From Zobellia nedashkovskayae (GTDB lineage: Bacteria > Bacteroidota > Bacteroidia > Flavobacteriales > Flavobacteriaceae), in NCBI RefSeq assembly GCF_015330125.1, contig NZ_JADDXR010000002.1:2678685-2742684 (forward strand): 64,000 bases of DNA. Direction: 5' to 3'. Below are positions 7,743 to 16,165 of this stretch, piece after piece. Positions within the stretch are counted from its first letter, which is position 1. The number at the start of each line of letters is the position of its first letter. Both the position numbers and the translations under genes were made by a program. The notes under the pieces are model-generated. The model worked only from the letters and a program-made list of their open reading frames with translations. It was not told where the DNA came from and did not search any database.

Positions 7743-9059
7743 CTAAAGTGCCGAAGCAACCTCCATCAAATAGGCACACAACAGTGCGCCACCAGTACCT
7801 ACCACATAACCAAAAACAGCTAGAAGCACCCCAACGGAAGTCAACGATGGGTGAAATTCCGCAGCTACAACAGGAGCCGAAGCAGCACCGCCTACATTAG
7901 CTTGGCTACCTACTGCTAAGAAGAAGAAGGGAGCCTTTATAAGTTTTGCTACAAGGATCAATAGTCCTGCATGAATGGAAATCCATATAAAACCAATGGC
8001 AATCAAGCCCGGGTTTTCAAGTACTTTACCAAGGTCCATTTTCATACCTATGGTCGCTACAAGAAGATAAATGAACATTCCGCCAATTTTGCTGGCACCG
8101 GCACCTTCATAGTTTTTAGCTTTGGTAAATGACAATGCTATACCTGCGGCAGTAGCAATGACCACCATCCAAAAGAAACTTGAGCCCAAGAAAGATAGAA
8201 AGCTTTTTTGATCACGAACGCTTTCAAAAGAATTCGTCAACATTGCGCTAATATTATTCCCGAAAAAATGTGCAATACCCGTTGCGGTAAACGCAAAGCA
8301 AAGCATCATCATATAATCTTTTAAGGTAGGTACACGGGTAATTTTTTCGGCAAAGGCGGTCACCTTTACTTTTAGCGTTTCAATAGCAGAAGTATCGGCT
8401 TTAAGCCATTTGTCAATTTGTTTGGTACGGCCTACACCCAGCAGAATAACGGCCATCCAGATATTGGCGACAACAATGTCTACCAGCACCATAGCACCAT
8501 ATTTCTCAGGATTGTATTTGAAGATTTCATACATGGCAGCTTGGTTAGCGCCACCACCGATCCAACTACCGGCAATGGTAGAAAGTCCCCTCCATATAGC
8601 ATCAAAGTCATTTCCGCCCACCGTATCGGGAGAAAAAATAGAGACGATTAAAATAGCAATTGGTCCGCCAATAATAATACCAAGGCTACCGGTTAAAAAC
8701 ATGATTAATGCCTTGGAACCTAAATTCATAATCGCCTTTAAATCGATACTCAACGTCATGAGTACTAAAGCCGCAGGTAGCAAATACCGACTGGCAACAT
8801 AATACAGACTAGAAGTGTGAGTTATGATTTCACCTGTTTCGCTTAGGGTTTCCCATTTTTCGGCAACAATTCCTGTAGAAGCCAGTATACCAGGTAAAAG
8901 GTAACACATGAGCACGCCAGGAACAATACCGTAGAATTTACTCCAGAAGCCTGTGTTCTTAGATGAGCCATAAAAAATGAAGCCTAGGCAGAGCGCCAAG
9001 AGTCCAAAAACAACAGTATCATCGGTTATTAGCGGAGTGGGTAGAAGAGGTTCGGTCAT
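7743..9059 (-). CDS. DUF819 family integral membrane protein
   Basis: A 438-residue hydrophobic protein with roughly 11-12 predicted membrane spans. It has the DUF819 (YjcL-like) signature: SIDLKAI in the first half, GSWIGGGANQAAMYE in the middle, and GSQANVGGAASAPVVAAEF near the C-terminus. The paired glycine-rich loops resemble the two inverted-repeat re-entrant regions of secondary transporters. The substrate is unknown. It has its own promoter (perfect -7 at 9082-9089) and no operon partner. Confidence 0.88.
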   Translation of the reverse strand: MTEPLLPTPLITDDTVVFGLLALCLGFIFYGSSKNTGFWSKFYGIVPGVLMCYLLPGILASTGIVAEKWETLSETGEIITHTSSLYYVASRYLLPAALVLMTLSIDLKAIMNLGSKALIMFLTGSLGIIIGGPIAILIVSIFSPDTVGGNDFDAIWRGLSTIAGSWIGGGANQAAMYEIFKYNPEKYGAMVLVDIVVANIWMAVILLGVGRTKQIDKWLKADTSAIETLKVKVTAFAEKITRVPTLKDYMMMLCFAFTATGIAHFFGNNISAMLTNSFESVRDQKSFLSFLGSSFFWMVVIATAAGIALSFTKAKNYEGAGASKIGGMFIYLLVATIGMKMDLGKVLENPGLIAIGFIWISIHAGLLILVAKLIKAPFFFLAVGSQANVGGAASAPVVAAEFHPSLTSVGVLLAVFGYVVGTGGALLCAYLMEVASAL

Positions 9060-9081
9060 ATAATTTTTGGGTACTTTTCCT

Positions 9082-9089
9082 CAAATATA
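9082..9089 (-). promoter_or_regulatory. -7 promoter element of the DUF819 gene
   Basis: On the minus strand this reads TATATTTG, a perfect TAnnTTTG match, 22 bases before the start codon. It lies in the short gap after the HAD gene's stop. Confidence 0.55.
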
Positions 9090-9090
9090 A

Positions 9091-9894
9091 TCAAATTACC
9101 AGATGCTTTTTAATATAGTGTGCCACGCCATTTTCTGTATTGGACAGGGTTACGGCATTGGCAACAGCTTTTACTTCTTCACGAGCATTACCCACTGCAA
9201 CCCCATGGCCACTATTTTGAAGCATTTCAATATCATTGTAATTATCACCAAAAGAGATGACATGCTCAAGAGATTCACCTTCTTGTAACAATGATTTTAT
9301 AGCCGATAGTTTTGAAACGGATTTTGGAGCCACTTCAATTAAAGTATCATTAGAGCGATATAGGTTGAGATGTTCACCCAATTTTTCTTCTAAAGCAGGG
9401 TAAAGGATATCAGCACTTTCTTTAGTGCTCATGAGCATTATCTTGTGTGCCCCAATTTCGCGACCTTTCCAATCGGAAAGAGTTTCTGGTGTAGGTCTAA
9501 AAACAGGAGAGGTCTTGGTGTATCTAATCTCCTTTTGAACACGTTCCGAATCTACTACTACATACCATTCATTTTTATAGTACAAACCGAGTTGAGTATT
9601 GTTGGCTTCTGCCAGCTCATATATTTGCTGGAGATGCTGCGTGCCAATATGTACGGAAGAAAGTTCTTTGTCTCCATCAAGTATCAAGGCGCCATTGTAA
9701 CAAATAATAGGTTGTTCTTCAATAGCCAGGTCTTTTTGCAAATAGGTCATAGCACTAGGCATACGCGCTGATACTAAAATGACTTTTAAATGTGATTTAA
9801 TGCGATCAATTTCGGCAATTGTAAGTTCGGAAACATCGCTTTTTGTGGTTAATAAAGTGCCATCTAAGTCGGAGCAGAGTATTTTGTATTTCAA
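9091..9894 (-). CDS. Cof-type HAD-IIB family hydrolase (sugar phosphatase-like)
   Basis: A haloacid-dehalogenase phosphatase of 267 residues in the Cof/YidA group, acting in the cytosol on sugar or nucleotide phosphates. Motif I is SDLDGTLL with nucleophile D9 and acid D11. Motif II is VILVSAR, the motif III lysine lies in VSKLSAI, and motif IV is SFGDNYNDIEML. A large alpha/beta C2B cap lies between. The exact substrate cannot be predicted. The start MKYKILCSDLDG is the only good ATG. A DUF4177 mini-gene lies 40 bases upstream on the same strand. Confidence 0.92.
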   Translation of the reverse strand: MKYKILCSDLDGTLLTTKSDVSELTIAEIDRIKSHLKVILVSARMPSAMTYLQKDLAIEEQPIICYNGALILDGDKELSSVHIGTQHLQQIYELAEANNTQLGLYYKNEWYVVVDSERVQKEIRYTKTSPVFRPTPETLSDWKGREIGAHKIMLMSTKESADILYPALEEKLGEHLNLYRSNDTLIEVAPKSVSKLSAIKSLLQEGESLEHVISFGDNYNDIEMLQNSGHGVAVGNAREEVKAVANAVTLSNTENGVAHYIKKHLVI

Positions 9895-9934
9895 AGGGTA
9901 TAGTTTTTATTTAAGATTCTAAATATGCTTTTTA

Positions 9935-10102
9935 TTATGCTTCATCTCTTTCAAGAACAGCTTTTAAACTTTGTAATTCCATACACACGACACTTACAAC
10001 ACGCCATCCTCTTTGTGCCAACGCATTGAGTTCAATCTCAAATTCGGCGTCATTATTTTTTAAAAGCCCAATTTTTTGAGTAACAATTTTATATTTTTTC
10101 AT
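9935..10102 (-). CDS. DUF4177-like small protein (55 aa)
   Basis: A 55-codon ORF on the minus strand, MKKYKIVTQKIG to LERDEA. The pattern (KKYKIVT, then a helix with EFEIELNALAQRGWRVVSV) matches DUF4177, a small alpha/beta domain of unknown function whose hallmark is LNxLxxxGWxVVSV. It sits between the PBP gene (35 bases upstream) and the HAD gene (40 bases downstream), all on the same strand, so the three may form one transcript. It is short, but the family-like pattern makes it a credible gene. Confidence 0.75.
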   Translation of the reverse strand: MKKYKIVTQKIGLLKNNDAEFEIELNALAQRGWRVVSVVCMELQSLKAVLERDEA

Positions 10103-10137
10103 GAATTACAAGTTTAGATTTATTTAAAAATAAAGCT

Positions 10138-12393
10138 TTAGCCAGAATTCCTTTTCCTGAAAGCTTTTGTCTTTTTCTTATCGGGATTTTTAAACAAGCG
10201 TTTAAAGAAGCCATCACGTTTTACGGGTTCACAATCTAGCATCTCTAAAGTTGCTGGATTGGGGCGTTTAAACTGTGCTTGGGTAATTTCATTATAGTAT
10301 GAATGCTTGTTCATTTCCTGCATCCACTTGGCAAAAATAGGGAGGGCGGCATTTGCGCCTTGTCCCAAACTGGTACTTCTAAATCCAATTTCATGATTGT
10401 CCAGTCCAACCCAGGTAACATGGATCAATTTTGGCATAATTGCCACAAACCATGCATCTTTATTGTTTTGAGTGGTTCCGGTTTTCCCGGCAATAGCGTT
10501 GTTCAGTTTATAGGTTGTACGTATTCTAGAGGCTGTACCCTTATCTATAGTACCTTTCATCATTTCTACCATAATTTGCCTTGTTTCTTCCGAAAAAGCC
10601 GTTGTTTTAGCTCTTTTTGGTTCAAATTTGGTTAAAACGGAGTCTTTTCTATCGGTAATCTTTTCAATGAGGTAGGGGAGAACTGCTTTGCCATTATTCA
10701 TATAACTTGCATATGCGCCGGCTAATTCATTAAGATAAATTTCTCCGGTACCCAATGCTAGTGACGGCTGTTCAGGTAATTTTGAGAAAATACCCATGTT
10801 CTTTGCCATGGTTATAACGTTTTGGATTCCCGCCTTTTCCAGAACTTTTACCGCTACCGTATTTACGGAATGGCTTAGTGCCTCCTCCATGGAATAGTTA
10901 AGATAGGCCTCGTCTTTTTTACCGGAGTTACTTGGTGTCCATCCTTTTAAATTTTCATATTCTACCTCTTCTGCAGAGAAATAGGTGCAAGGTAAAGTGC
11001 CCGTTTCCAACGCTGCGGTATAGACAATAGGTTTAAAGGTAGAACCTACTTGGCGTTTGCTCTGTGCAACATGGTCGTACTTAAAGTGTTCAAAATCTAC
11101 ACCACCAATCCAAGTTTTTACAGCACCTGTTTTTGGGTCCAGTGCTAAAGAACCGGTATTCAAAATTTTCATGTAATGAGCAATACTATCTATAGAGCTA
11201 CCTTTTAGGGTCTTCTCGCCATCCCAATCCGTCAATACTAATTCTTTATTTAAACTGAGGGAATCCATAATTTGCTGATGTTCCAAACCTTGTTTTTTAA
11301 GCTTTCTATAAACATCGGAATTTTTGACCACCTTCTCAATTAGCTTTTTGTTTTTTAGCCATGGTGCATTTTTTCCATAGCTTTTTTCAAAACTACTTTG
11401 CAGCGATTTCATATGATCCTGCATGGCTTCTTCTGCCCAGAATTGCATATTATAATCCAAGGTGGTATATACTTTTAGACCGGAAGTGTAAATATTGTAT
11501 TCATTACCTTCTTCCTTCTGCTTGTCATTCCATTTTAGCAATTGCTTTCTAACTTCTTCCCTAAAATAAGGCGCCAGTCCAGAATTGTTATCAAAGTCGC
11601 GATAGTCTAATTTTGTTGGGATATTGGTAAGGCTATCTTTCTGTTCTGCGGAAATATAATCGTTGTTCGCCATGGATAACAATACTAAATTTCTACGGGT
11701 CAGGCTCCTCTCCGGAAATATACGAGGGTTGTAGCCGTAGGTAGCTTTCAGCATTCCTACCAAAACAGCACCTTGCTCAACTGTGAGGTCTTTGGCTTGC
11801 TTATTGAAAAATTTAAGCGAAGCACTCTCTATCCCAAAAGTGTTATCGCCAAAGGAAACGGTATTTAGGTAATGGGTAAGAATTTCGTCTTTGGAGTAAA
11901 TGTCTTCCAGTTTGGAAGCAATGAACATCTCTTTTATTTTATCGACTACAATATTTGCCTTTTTTCTATCCCTACGGGGGTATAAATTTTTAGCAAGCTG
12001 TTGTGTTAAAGTACTTCCGCCACCTGCGGATTGGTCCTGCATAAGTAAAGTCTTTACAGCTACGCGCCCTAAACTGGGGTAGTCAATACCGGTGTGCTCG
12101 TAAAAACGTTCATCTTCAATGGCCACCAAGGCGTTCAGTACATTTTTAGGAATAGCCTCAAAAGCAATAGGTTGCCTATCAAATAAATAATACTTACCAA
12201 TAAGTACACTGTCTGCGGTATAAACTTCAGAAGCTCTTTGGTATTGGAAGTCAGAAAGCTCTTCCTTGCCTGGTATTTTGCCCCAAGCTCCCCAGTAAAT
12301 ACTGAGAATAAAAACAAAGAAGAATACCACAAAGGCGATTGCGGCTAGTAAGATATATCTTAAAAATGAGGGCTTTATTCTTTTTAAAATCAA
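10138..12393 (-). CDS. Bifunctional class A penicillin-binding protein (PBP1a-like)
   Basis: It polymerises lipid II glycan strands and cross-links the peptides at the outer face of the inner membrane. The 751-residue protein has a cytoplasmic stub and one N-terminal membrane segment (~residues 11-33). The GT51 transglycosylase domain carries EDERFYEHTGIDYPS (catalytic Glu), GGGSTLTQQLAKNLY and KIKEMFIASKLE. The transpeptidase domain carries the serine motif GSTFKP, the SVN motif in SHSVNTVAVK, and KTGTTQNNKDAW. A basic tail rich in Lys/Arg ends the protein. It is divergent from the S1/P1 nuclease gene across a 106-base gap. Confidence 0.95.
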   Translation of the reverse strand: MILKRIKPSFLRYILLAAIAFVVFFFVFILSIYWGAWGKIPGKEELSDFQYQRASEVYTADSVLIGKYYLFDRQPIAFEAIPKNVLNALVAIEDERFYEHTGIDYPSLGRVAVKTLLMQDQSAGGGSTLTQQLAKNLYPRRDRKKANIVVDKIKEMFIASKLEDIYSKDEILTHYLNTVSFGDNTFGIESASLKFFNKQAKDLTVEQGAVLVGMLKATYGYNPRIFPERSLTRRNLVLLSMANNDYISAEQKDSLTNIPTKLDYRDFDNNSGLAPYFREEVRKQLLKWNDKQKEEGNEYNIYTSGLKVYTTLDYNMQFWAEEAMQDHMKSLQSSFEKSYGKNAPWLKNKKLIEKVVKNSDVYRKLKKQGLEHQQIMDSLSLNKELVLTDWDGEKTLKGSSIDSIAHYMKILNTGSLALDPKTGAVKTWIGGVDFEHFKYDHVAQSKRQVGSTFKPIVYTAALETGTLPCTYFSAEEVEYENLKGWTPSNSGKKDEAYLNYSMEEALSHSVNTVAVKVLEKAGIQNVITMAKNMGIFSKLPEQPSLALGTGEIYLNELAGAYASYMNNGKAVLPYLIEKITDRKDSVLTKFEPKRAKTTAFSEETRQIMVEMMKGTIDKGTASRIRTTYKLNNAIAGKTGTTQNNKDAWFVAIMPKLIHVTWVGLDNHEIGFRSTSLGQGANAALPIFAKWMQEMNKHSYYNEITQAQFKRPNPATLEMLDCEPVKRDGFFKRLFKNPDKKKTKAFRKRNSG

Positions 12394-12475
12394 ATCGATA
12401 AATTTTGTGAGTGCAATATCAAATTAAAAAATGAAACACTTGAGTTTCTTAACAATAGATTCAACTTCAATTTTC

Positions 12476-12483
12476 TACTTTTG
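12476..12483 (+). promoter_or_regulatory. -7 promoter element of the S1/P1 nuclease gene
   Basis: TACTTTTG is a perfect TAnnTTTG match, 16 bases before the ATG at 12500, in the gap divergent from the PBP gene. Confidence 0.55.
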
Positions 12484-12499
12484 CGGCTAAATTTATTTC

Positions 12500-13270
12500 A
12501 TGCGAAAAATAGTATTCTTTCTGTTCTTAATAACAACACTTTCTAACGCAAACGATGGGGAATGGTCAAAAACCGGACACCGTACCGTTGGCGAAGTAGC
12601 GCAGCACCATCTTTCAAAAAAAACAAAGAAGGCTCTAAAAAAATTACTGAACGGAGAGAGCTTAGCTTATGTATCTACGTTTGCAGATGATATAAAGGCC
12701 GACAGGGCTTACAAAGAATTTAGTGCCTGGCATTATGTGAATATTCCTGAAGGAAAAGATTACGCAGATATTGAACCTAGTAAAAATGGCGATCTTATTA
12801 CGGGTATTAACAAATGTATTGAGATAATTAAAGATGAGAACAGCAAAAAGGAAGACAAAGTCTTTTACCTTAAAATGTTGGTACATTTGATAGGTGACCT
12901 TCATCAACCAATGCACGTGGGTCGTTTTGAAGATAAAGGGGGTAATGATATTCAGTTGCAGTGGTTCAATGAGGGCACCAATTTACATAGGCTTTGGGAT
13001 TCTAATATGATTAATTCATATGGAATGAGTTATACGGAATTGGCGTCTAGTCTTCCAGAACTTTCAAAAGAACAGGTAAAGTTTATTCAACAAGGTACCA
13101 TTATAGACTGGGTTGAAGAGTCTCAAGAAATAGCTGGTAAATTGTACGATTCCGTAGAATCGGGAGAGAAATTGTACTACCGCTACAGTTATGATTGGTG
13201 GGGTACTGTTGAAAACCAACTACAAAAAGGCGGATTGCGCTTAGCTAAGGTCTTGAATGAACTTTTCTAA
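12500..13270 (+). CDS. Exported S1/P1-type zinc nuclease
   Basis: These enzymes hydrolyse single-stranded DNA/RNA and 3'-nucleotides in the periplasm or outside the cell, using three zinc ions. The 256-residue product has a short signal peptide (MRKIVFFLFLITTLSNA). The mature tryptophan near the new N-terminus (GEWSKTGH) is the usual first zinc ligand. Other ligands are visible in GHRTVGEVA, STFADDIK, WHYVN, HLIGDLHQPMHVG, DKGGND and NLHRLWD. The likely role is nucleic-acid scavenging for phosphate or nucleosides. It is a single-gene unit ended by the terminator at 13424. Confidence 0.93.
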   Translation: MRKIVFFLFLITTLSNANDGEWSKTGHRTVGEVAQHHLSKKTKKALKKLLNGESLAYVSTFADDIKADRAYKEFSAWHYVNIPEGKDYADIEPSKNGDLITGINKCIEIIKDENSKKEDKVFYLKMLVHLIGDLHQPMHVGRFEDKGGNDIQLQWFNEGTNLHRLWDSNMINSYGMSYTELASSLPELSKEQVKFIQQGTIIDWVEESQEIAGKLYDSVESGEKLYYRYSYDWWGTVENQLQKGGLRLAKVLNELF

Positions 13271-13423
13271 ACCTTTTTTACCATTTATCAAAAAAACGCT
13301 TACGTTCAACGAAACATTATACATTAAGGCCCAATTTGAGGTTATATTAGAGTAGATGGTTGTGAGGACATTAGCCGGCACCCGGTGGCTAAAGGCAGCA
13401 ATCTTCTCATATGTAAAGGGTAT

Positions 13424-13458
13424 AAAAAAATCGGCCATTTTTAATGGTCGATTTTTTT
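13424..13458. terminator. Bidirectional terminator between S1/P1 nuclease and alkB genes
   Basis: Arms AATCGGCCATT and AATGGTCGATT with one G-T pair are flanked by A-run and T-run. It overlaps the last codon of the convergent alkB-like gene. Confidence 0.75.
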
Positions 13459-14056
13459 ATATAATAATTCTAAAAGTTAGGTTGATGCGTTCGTCAACAG
13501 TTTTTGCAGTTTTTGATATTTGGTGTAGCCAGTGTTCTTGCGTAGTTCCTTTCATTAAAAGAAGGCTACCGTGTTTCAAAAGAATTTTCTTTTTCAGATT
13601 TTTATTCGTTCTATGTTTTAGGTGAAAAAATCGTTCTTGACCTAAAGTCAACGAAGCAATAATTGGGTTTTTACCCAACTCTTTCTCATTATCTGCATGC
13701 CAACCGTTACTATCTTGCCCGTTCCTATAGAGGTTTAATAAGCAGGTCGTGAACGTTGCATCAGTTTTAGTTTCTACTTTTTCTTTAATTTCTATAAGTT
13801 CCCGAGTAAACGAATGAGGCACCATTACCAATTTTGAATACGAGTAGGGTTTGTCATTGTTACCATATAGAGCAGTAAGCCGTGGCTGGGCATAGGTTTT
13901 TCCAAACACGGTAATATCGTCTTGCTGCCATGGGGTTTTATTTCGAAGCAAATCAAAATATGCATCAGCCTCTTTCTGACCTATAAAATTCGGGTAATAA
14001 ATAATATCACTATCCGGTAGGTTTAAGTCTATTTCATCTGAGAACAGACCATCCAT
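13457..14056 (-). CDS. alkB: AlkB-like Fe(II)/2-oxoglutarate-dependent dioxygenase
   Basis: It probably repairs N-alkylated bases (1-methyladenine, 3-methylcytosine) by oxidative demethylation. The 199 residues match the ALKBH2/3-like short form. The iron triad is H120 and D122 (GWHADNE) plus H178 (HWLHQI); the 2-oxoglutarate arginines are R190 and R196 (DERINLTFR). FGKTYAQPRLTALYG and YSYSKL are family patterns in the nucleotide-recognition lid. Its start codon overlaps the stop of the upstream AraC regulator by one base (TAATG), implying translational coupling. RNA demethylation is an alternative role. Confidence 0.93.
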   Translation of the reverse strand: MDGLFSDEIDLNLPDSDIIYYPNFIGQKEADAYFDLLRNKTPWQQDDITVFGKTYAQPRLTALYGNNDKPYSYSKLVMVPHSFTRELIEIKEKVETKTDATFTTCLLNLYRNGQDSNGWHADNEKELGKNPIIASLTLGQERFFHLKHRTNKNLKKKILLKHGSLLLMKGTTQEHWLHQISKTAKTVDERINLTFRIII

Positions 14057-14943
14057 TACTTAAGAACTGTTTTCAGTTCGTTTCTATATTCAGATGGGTT
14101 TTGTCCCGTAAAGGCTTTGAACTGCTTGTTGAAATGCGAGAAATTATTGAATCCGCTTTCAAAACAAACTTCGGTAATACTTAAAGGTTGCTCCGCTAAA
14201 AGCTTGGATGCATGCACCAAACGATACTCGTTAACAAACTGAACAAAGGTCTTATTGGTAATTTTTTTGAAATAACGACAGAATGAGGGTATGGTCATAC
14301 TTACCATATTACTTATTTCATCTAGTGTAATCTCTTCTTTAAAGTTATTCTTTACATGATTGAAGACTACGTTGATGCGGTCATTATCTTTTACTTCGGT
14401 CTCCATAGAGAAACCTTCGGCATTCAAAATTTTAAACTCTTTGGAATTACCCAGTTCGTTTAAAATATTTAAAATAGAAAGCAAACGCTGAAAATGTGTC
14501 TGATACTCCAGAATCTGCATTTTCTCGCCTATCTTTCTTTTAGTCTTTCCAGAAAAGGCAATACCACCCTTGGCCATTTCAAAAAGTGATTGAATTTTTT
14601 TCATCTCAGGAATATCAAAAAAATCGTTTCCTAAGAAATCCAGTTTCATCTGTATTACGGTTTCGCTCTCATTATCCGTAAGAGAGTTGGTGAAACCACA
14701 ATGCGGGAGATTACTACCTATTAATATAAGGTCTCCCTTTGAATAATAGGATACGTGACTACCAATCTGCCTTTTTCCCGATCCACCATATACATGAACC
14801 AGTTCTATCTCAGGATGATAATGCCATACATTGTTCTTATTGTTCTTACTCGCATCAAATCTTTGATACGTATAAGAATGCCCAAAACTAGGTTCAATGA
14901 CCTCAAAAGCGGGCTTCTGATTTGTTTGCGGGGGTTTGTTCAT
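14056..14943 (-). CDS. AraC-family transcriptional regulator with N-terminal cupin
   Basis: The 295-residue protein has an N-terminal cupin sensor (~residues 20-110: HYHPEIELVHVYGG, SYYSKGDLILIGSNLPHCG), a helical linker, and a C-terminal double helix-turn-helix (~190-293: LDEISNMVSMTIPSFCRYF, then ITEVCFESGFNNFSHFNKQF). In Bacteroidota this architecture often controls sugar uptake, with the cupin binding a small ligand. Here it precedes an alkB-like repair gene with a one-base overlap, so it is likely to control that gene or itself. No Ada-type methyl-acceptor cysteine domain is present. Confidence 0.9.
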   Translation of the reverse strand: MNKPPQTNQKPAFEVIEPSFGHSYTYQRFDASKNNKNNVWHYHPEIELVHVYGGSGKRQIGSHVSYYSKGDLILIGSNLPHCGFTNSLTDNESETVIQMKLDFLGNDFFDIPEMKKIQSLFEMAKGGIAFSGKTKRKIGEKMQILEYQTHFQRLLSILNILNELGNSKEFKILNAEGFSMETEVKDNDRINVVFNHVKNNFKEEITLDEISNMVSMTIPSFCRYFKKITNKTFVQFVNEYRLVHASKLLAEQPLSITEVCFESGFNNFSHFNKQFKAFTGQNPSEYRNELKTVLK

Positions 14944-14981
14944 AATACAAAATTAAAAAAGGGGATTTCTACTGTTCTTTG

Positions 14982-14989
14982 CAAAATTA
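14982..14989 (-). promoter_or_regulatory. -7 promoter element of the araC-alkB pair
   Basis: On the minus strand this reads TAATTTTG, a perfect match about 38 bases before the start. A second identical copy at 14948-14955 ends only four bases before the ATG and could give a leaderless transcript. Confidence 0.5.
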
Positions 14990-15158
14990 ACCAAAATAGA
15001 CTCAATATTACCCCAAAGGGTGTTTTTGTATATATACAATGGTAAAATAGCACAGTTATTGGCGAATTGTGGAGTAGTGAGAGCAAGATATCGGGGGTAT
15101 GTTTGTAGTATATTATTAACCTACCCTGTGTGACAGCAGGATATTAAACAACAACGAT

Positions 15159-15743
15159 ATGAGAAAAGTAGTAAGAACCGCCGCAATGATCGCTTTATTA
15201 TTCACTACGACTGTAGGCATGGCTAACGAACCCAAACTTAGTGTTGTACCAAATGAAAATGTAAAAAGCTTTGTTTACGAACTAGATGCCCAATCGGGAA
15301 GAACAACTATCAAGTTTATGGACGCAGAGCAGAATGTTATATTCTTTGAAACTGTTGAAAAAGGAGGCTATGCCAAGAAATTTGACCTTTCTAACCTTAA
15401 AGATGGTCTTTACTTCTTTAAATCTGAAGATGATTTAAGCTCTGTAGCTTATACCATTAAAGTAAACGGAAGTGATGTAGAGGTAATCGATAGAAAAGAA
15501 AACAGTAAACCAGTTTTTAGAGTAAAAGAAAAAATGGTTTATCTAAATCTATTGAACCTGAACAGCGAAGATGTTGACATTAAAGTTTACGATAGCAGTA
15601 ACAGATTGGTTTTCTCTGAAAAAAGAGAAGGCGAGATGGTTATCGAAAAAGCATTTGATTTTACCAAAGCCTACGACGGTGAGTACACAGTTGTAGTAAG
15701 AGACAGCAAAGAAACCTATTACAAAGCTGTTACGGTAAACTAA
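15159..15743 (+). CDS. Exported beta-rich protein of unknown function
   Basis: A 194-residue protein with a Sec signal peptide (MRKVVRTAAMIALLFTTTVGMA, cleaved before NEPKLS). The mature part looks like two beta-sandwich repeats. Each runs through short strands with a turn (KKFDLSNLKDGLYFFKSED, then FDFTKAYDGEYTVVVRDS), the pattern of secretion-type Por/DUF3244-like domains. There are no cysteines, no lipobox and no clear C-terminal sorting signal. It is probably a small periplasmic or cell-surface protein; the function is not known. It is a single-gene unit with a strong terminator, divergent from the AraC gene across a 215-base gap. Confidence 0.75.
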   Translation: MRKVVRTAAMIALLFTTTVGMANEPKLSVVPNENVKSFVYELDAQSGRTTIKFMDAEQNVIFFETVEKGGYAKKFDLSNLKDGLYFFKSEDDLSSVAYTIKVNGSDVEVIDRKENSKPVFRVKEKMVYLNLLNLNSEDVDIKVYDSSNRLVFSEKREGEMVIEKAFDFTKAYDGEYTVVVRDSKETYYKAVTVN

Positions 15744-15770
15744 GGAAGTTTAAGTTGAGTTGAGTTAATT

Positions 15771-15807
15771 GCCCCTAATGTTGTTGAGAGCGTTAGGGGC
15801 TTTTTTT
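15771..15807 (+). terminator. Rho-independent terminator after the exported beta-rich protein
   Basis: Arms GCCCCTAA and TTAGGGGC with a 14-base loop are followed by seven T residues, 27 bases after the stop codon. Confidence 0.85.
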
Positions 15808-15811
15808 GTGC

Positions 15812-16165
15812 TTACAGGTAATTATACGCCCAGTACATTAGAGCAAATTGCAAGGGCAATCTTAATAGTAATAACCATTTAGGGAATCCCGCGGAAGCTT
15901 TTTTACTAGACAGCATATAAAAATGCACGAGTAAGAATACCGCTAACATTAAAATAAGCCCGTAAATAGCATAGTCTTTTGTAAAAGGAAGGCAAACGCC
16001 TACACCTAAAATTATTTCGGCAACACCACTCAGTTGCACTAATAGTTTATGATTAGGTAAATATTGAGGCATAATCCTCATATACGCCTTAGGTTTTATA
16101 AAATGCATGATGCCGCCCATCACATAAATTATTCCCATTACATATAAATGCCAAGGGTAATTCAT
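15812..16165 (-). CDS. DoxX-like four-helix membrane protein
   Basis: A 117-residue integral membrane protein with four predicted spans. It has the DoxX-family layout: a first helix with GGIMHFIKPKAYMRIMP, then GVAEIILGVGVCLPFT. The family includes DoxX/DoxD and MauE-like proteins, associated with redox or quinone-linked functions, but the activity of small members is unknown. It overlaps the upstream MOSC gene by four bases (ATGA), so both are translated from one mRNA. Confidence 0.83.
   Translation of the reverse strand: MNYPWHLYVMGIIYVMGGIMHFIKPKAYMRIMPQYLPNHKLLVQLSGVAEIILGVGVCLPFTKDYAIYGLILMLAVFLLVHFYMLSSKKASAGFPKWLLLLRLPLQFALMYWAYNYL

Noticed and set aside
13356..13625. Open frame on the + strand beginning near the GC-richer patch with TTAGCC and GGCTAA arms (13370-13392).
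   Set aside because: It runs through the bidirectional terminator and antisense into alkB, and has no family-like features. The palindrome has only six paired bases around a ten-base loop.
14948..14955. Leaderless promoter for the araC gene.
   Set aside because: An identical -7 element 34 bases further upstream gives a normal leader, so a leaderless start is not needed to explain the site.
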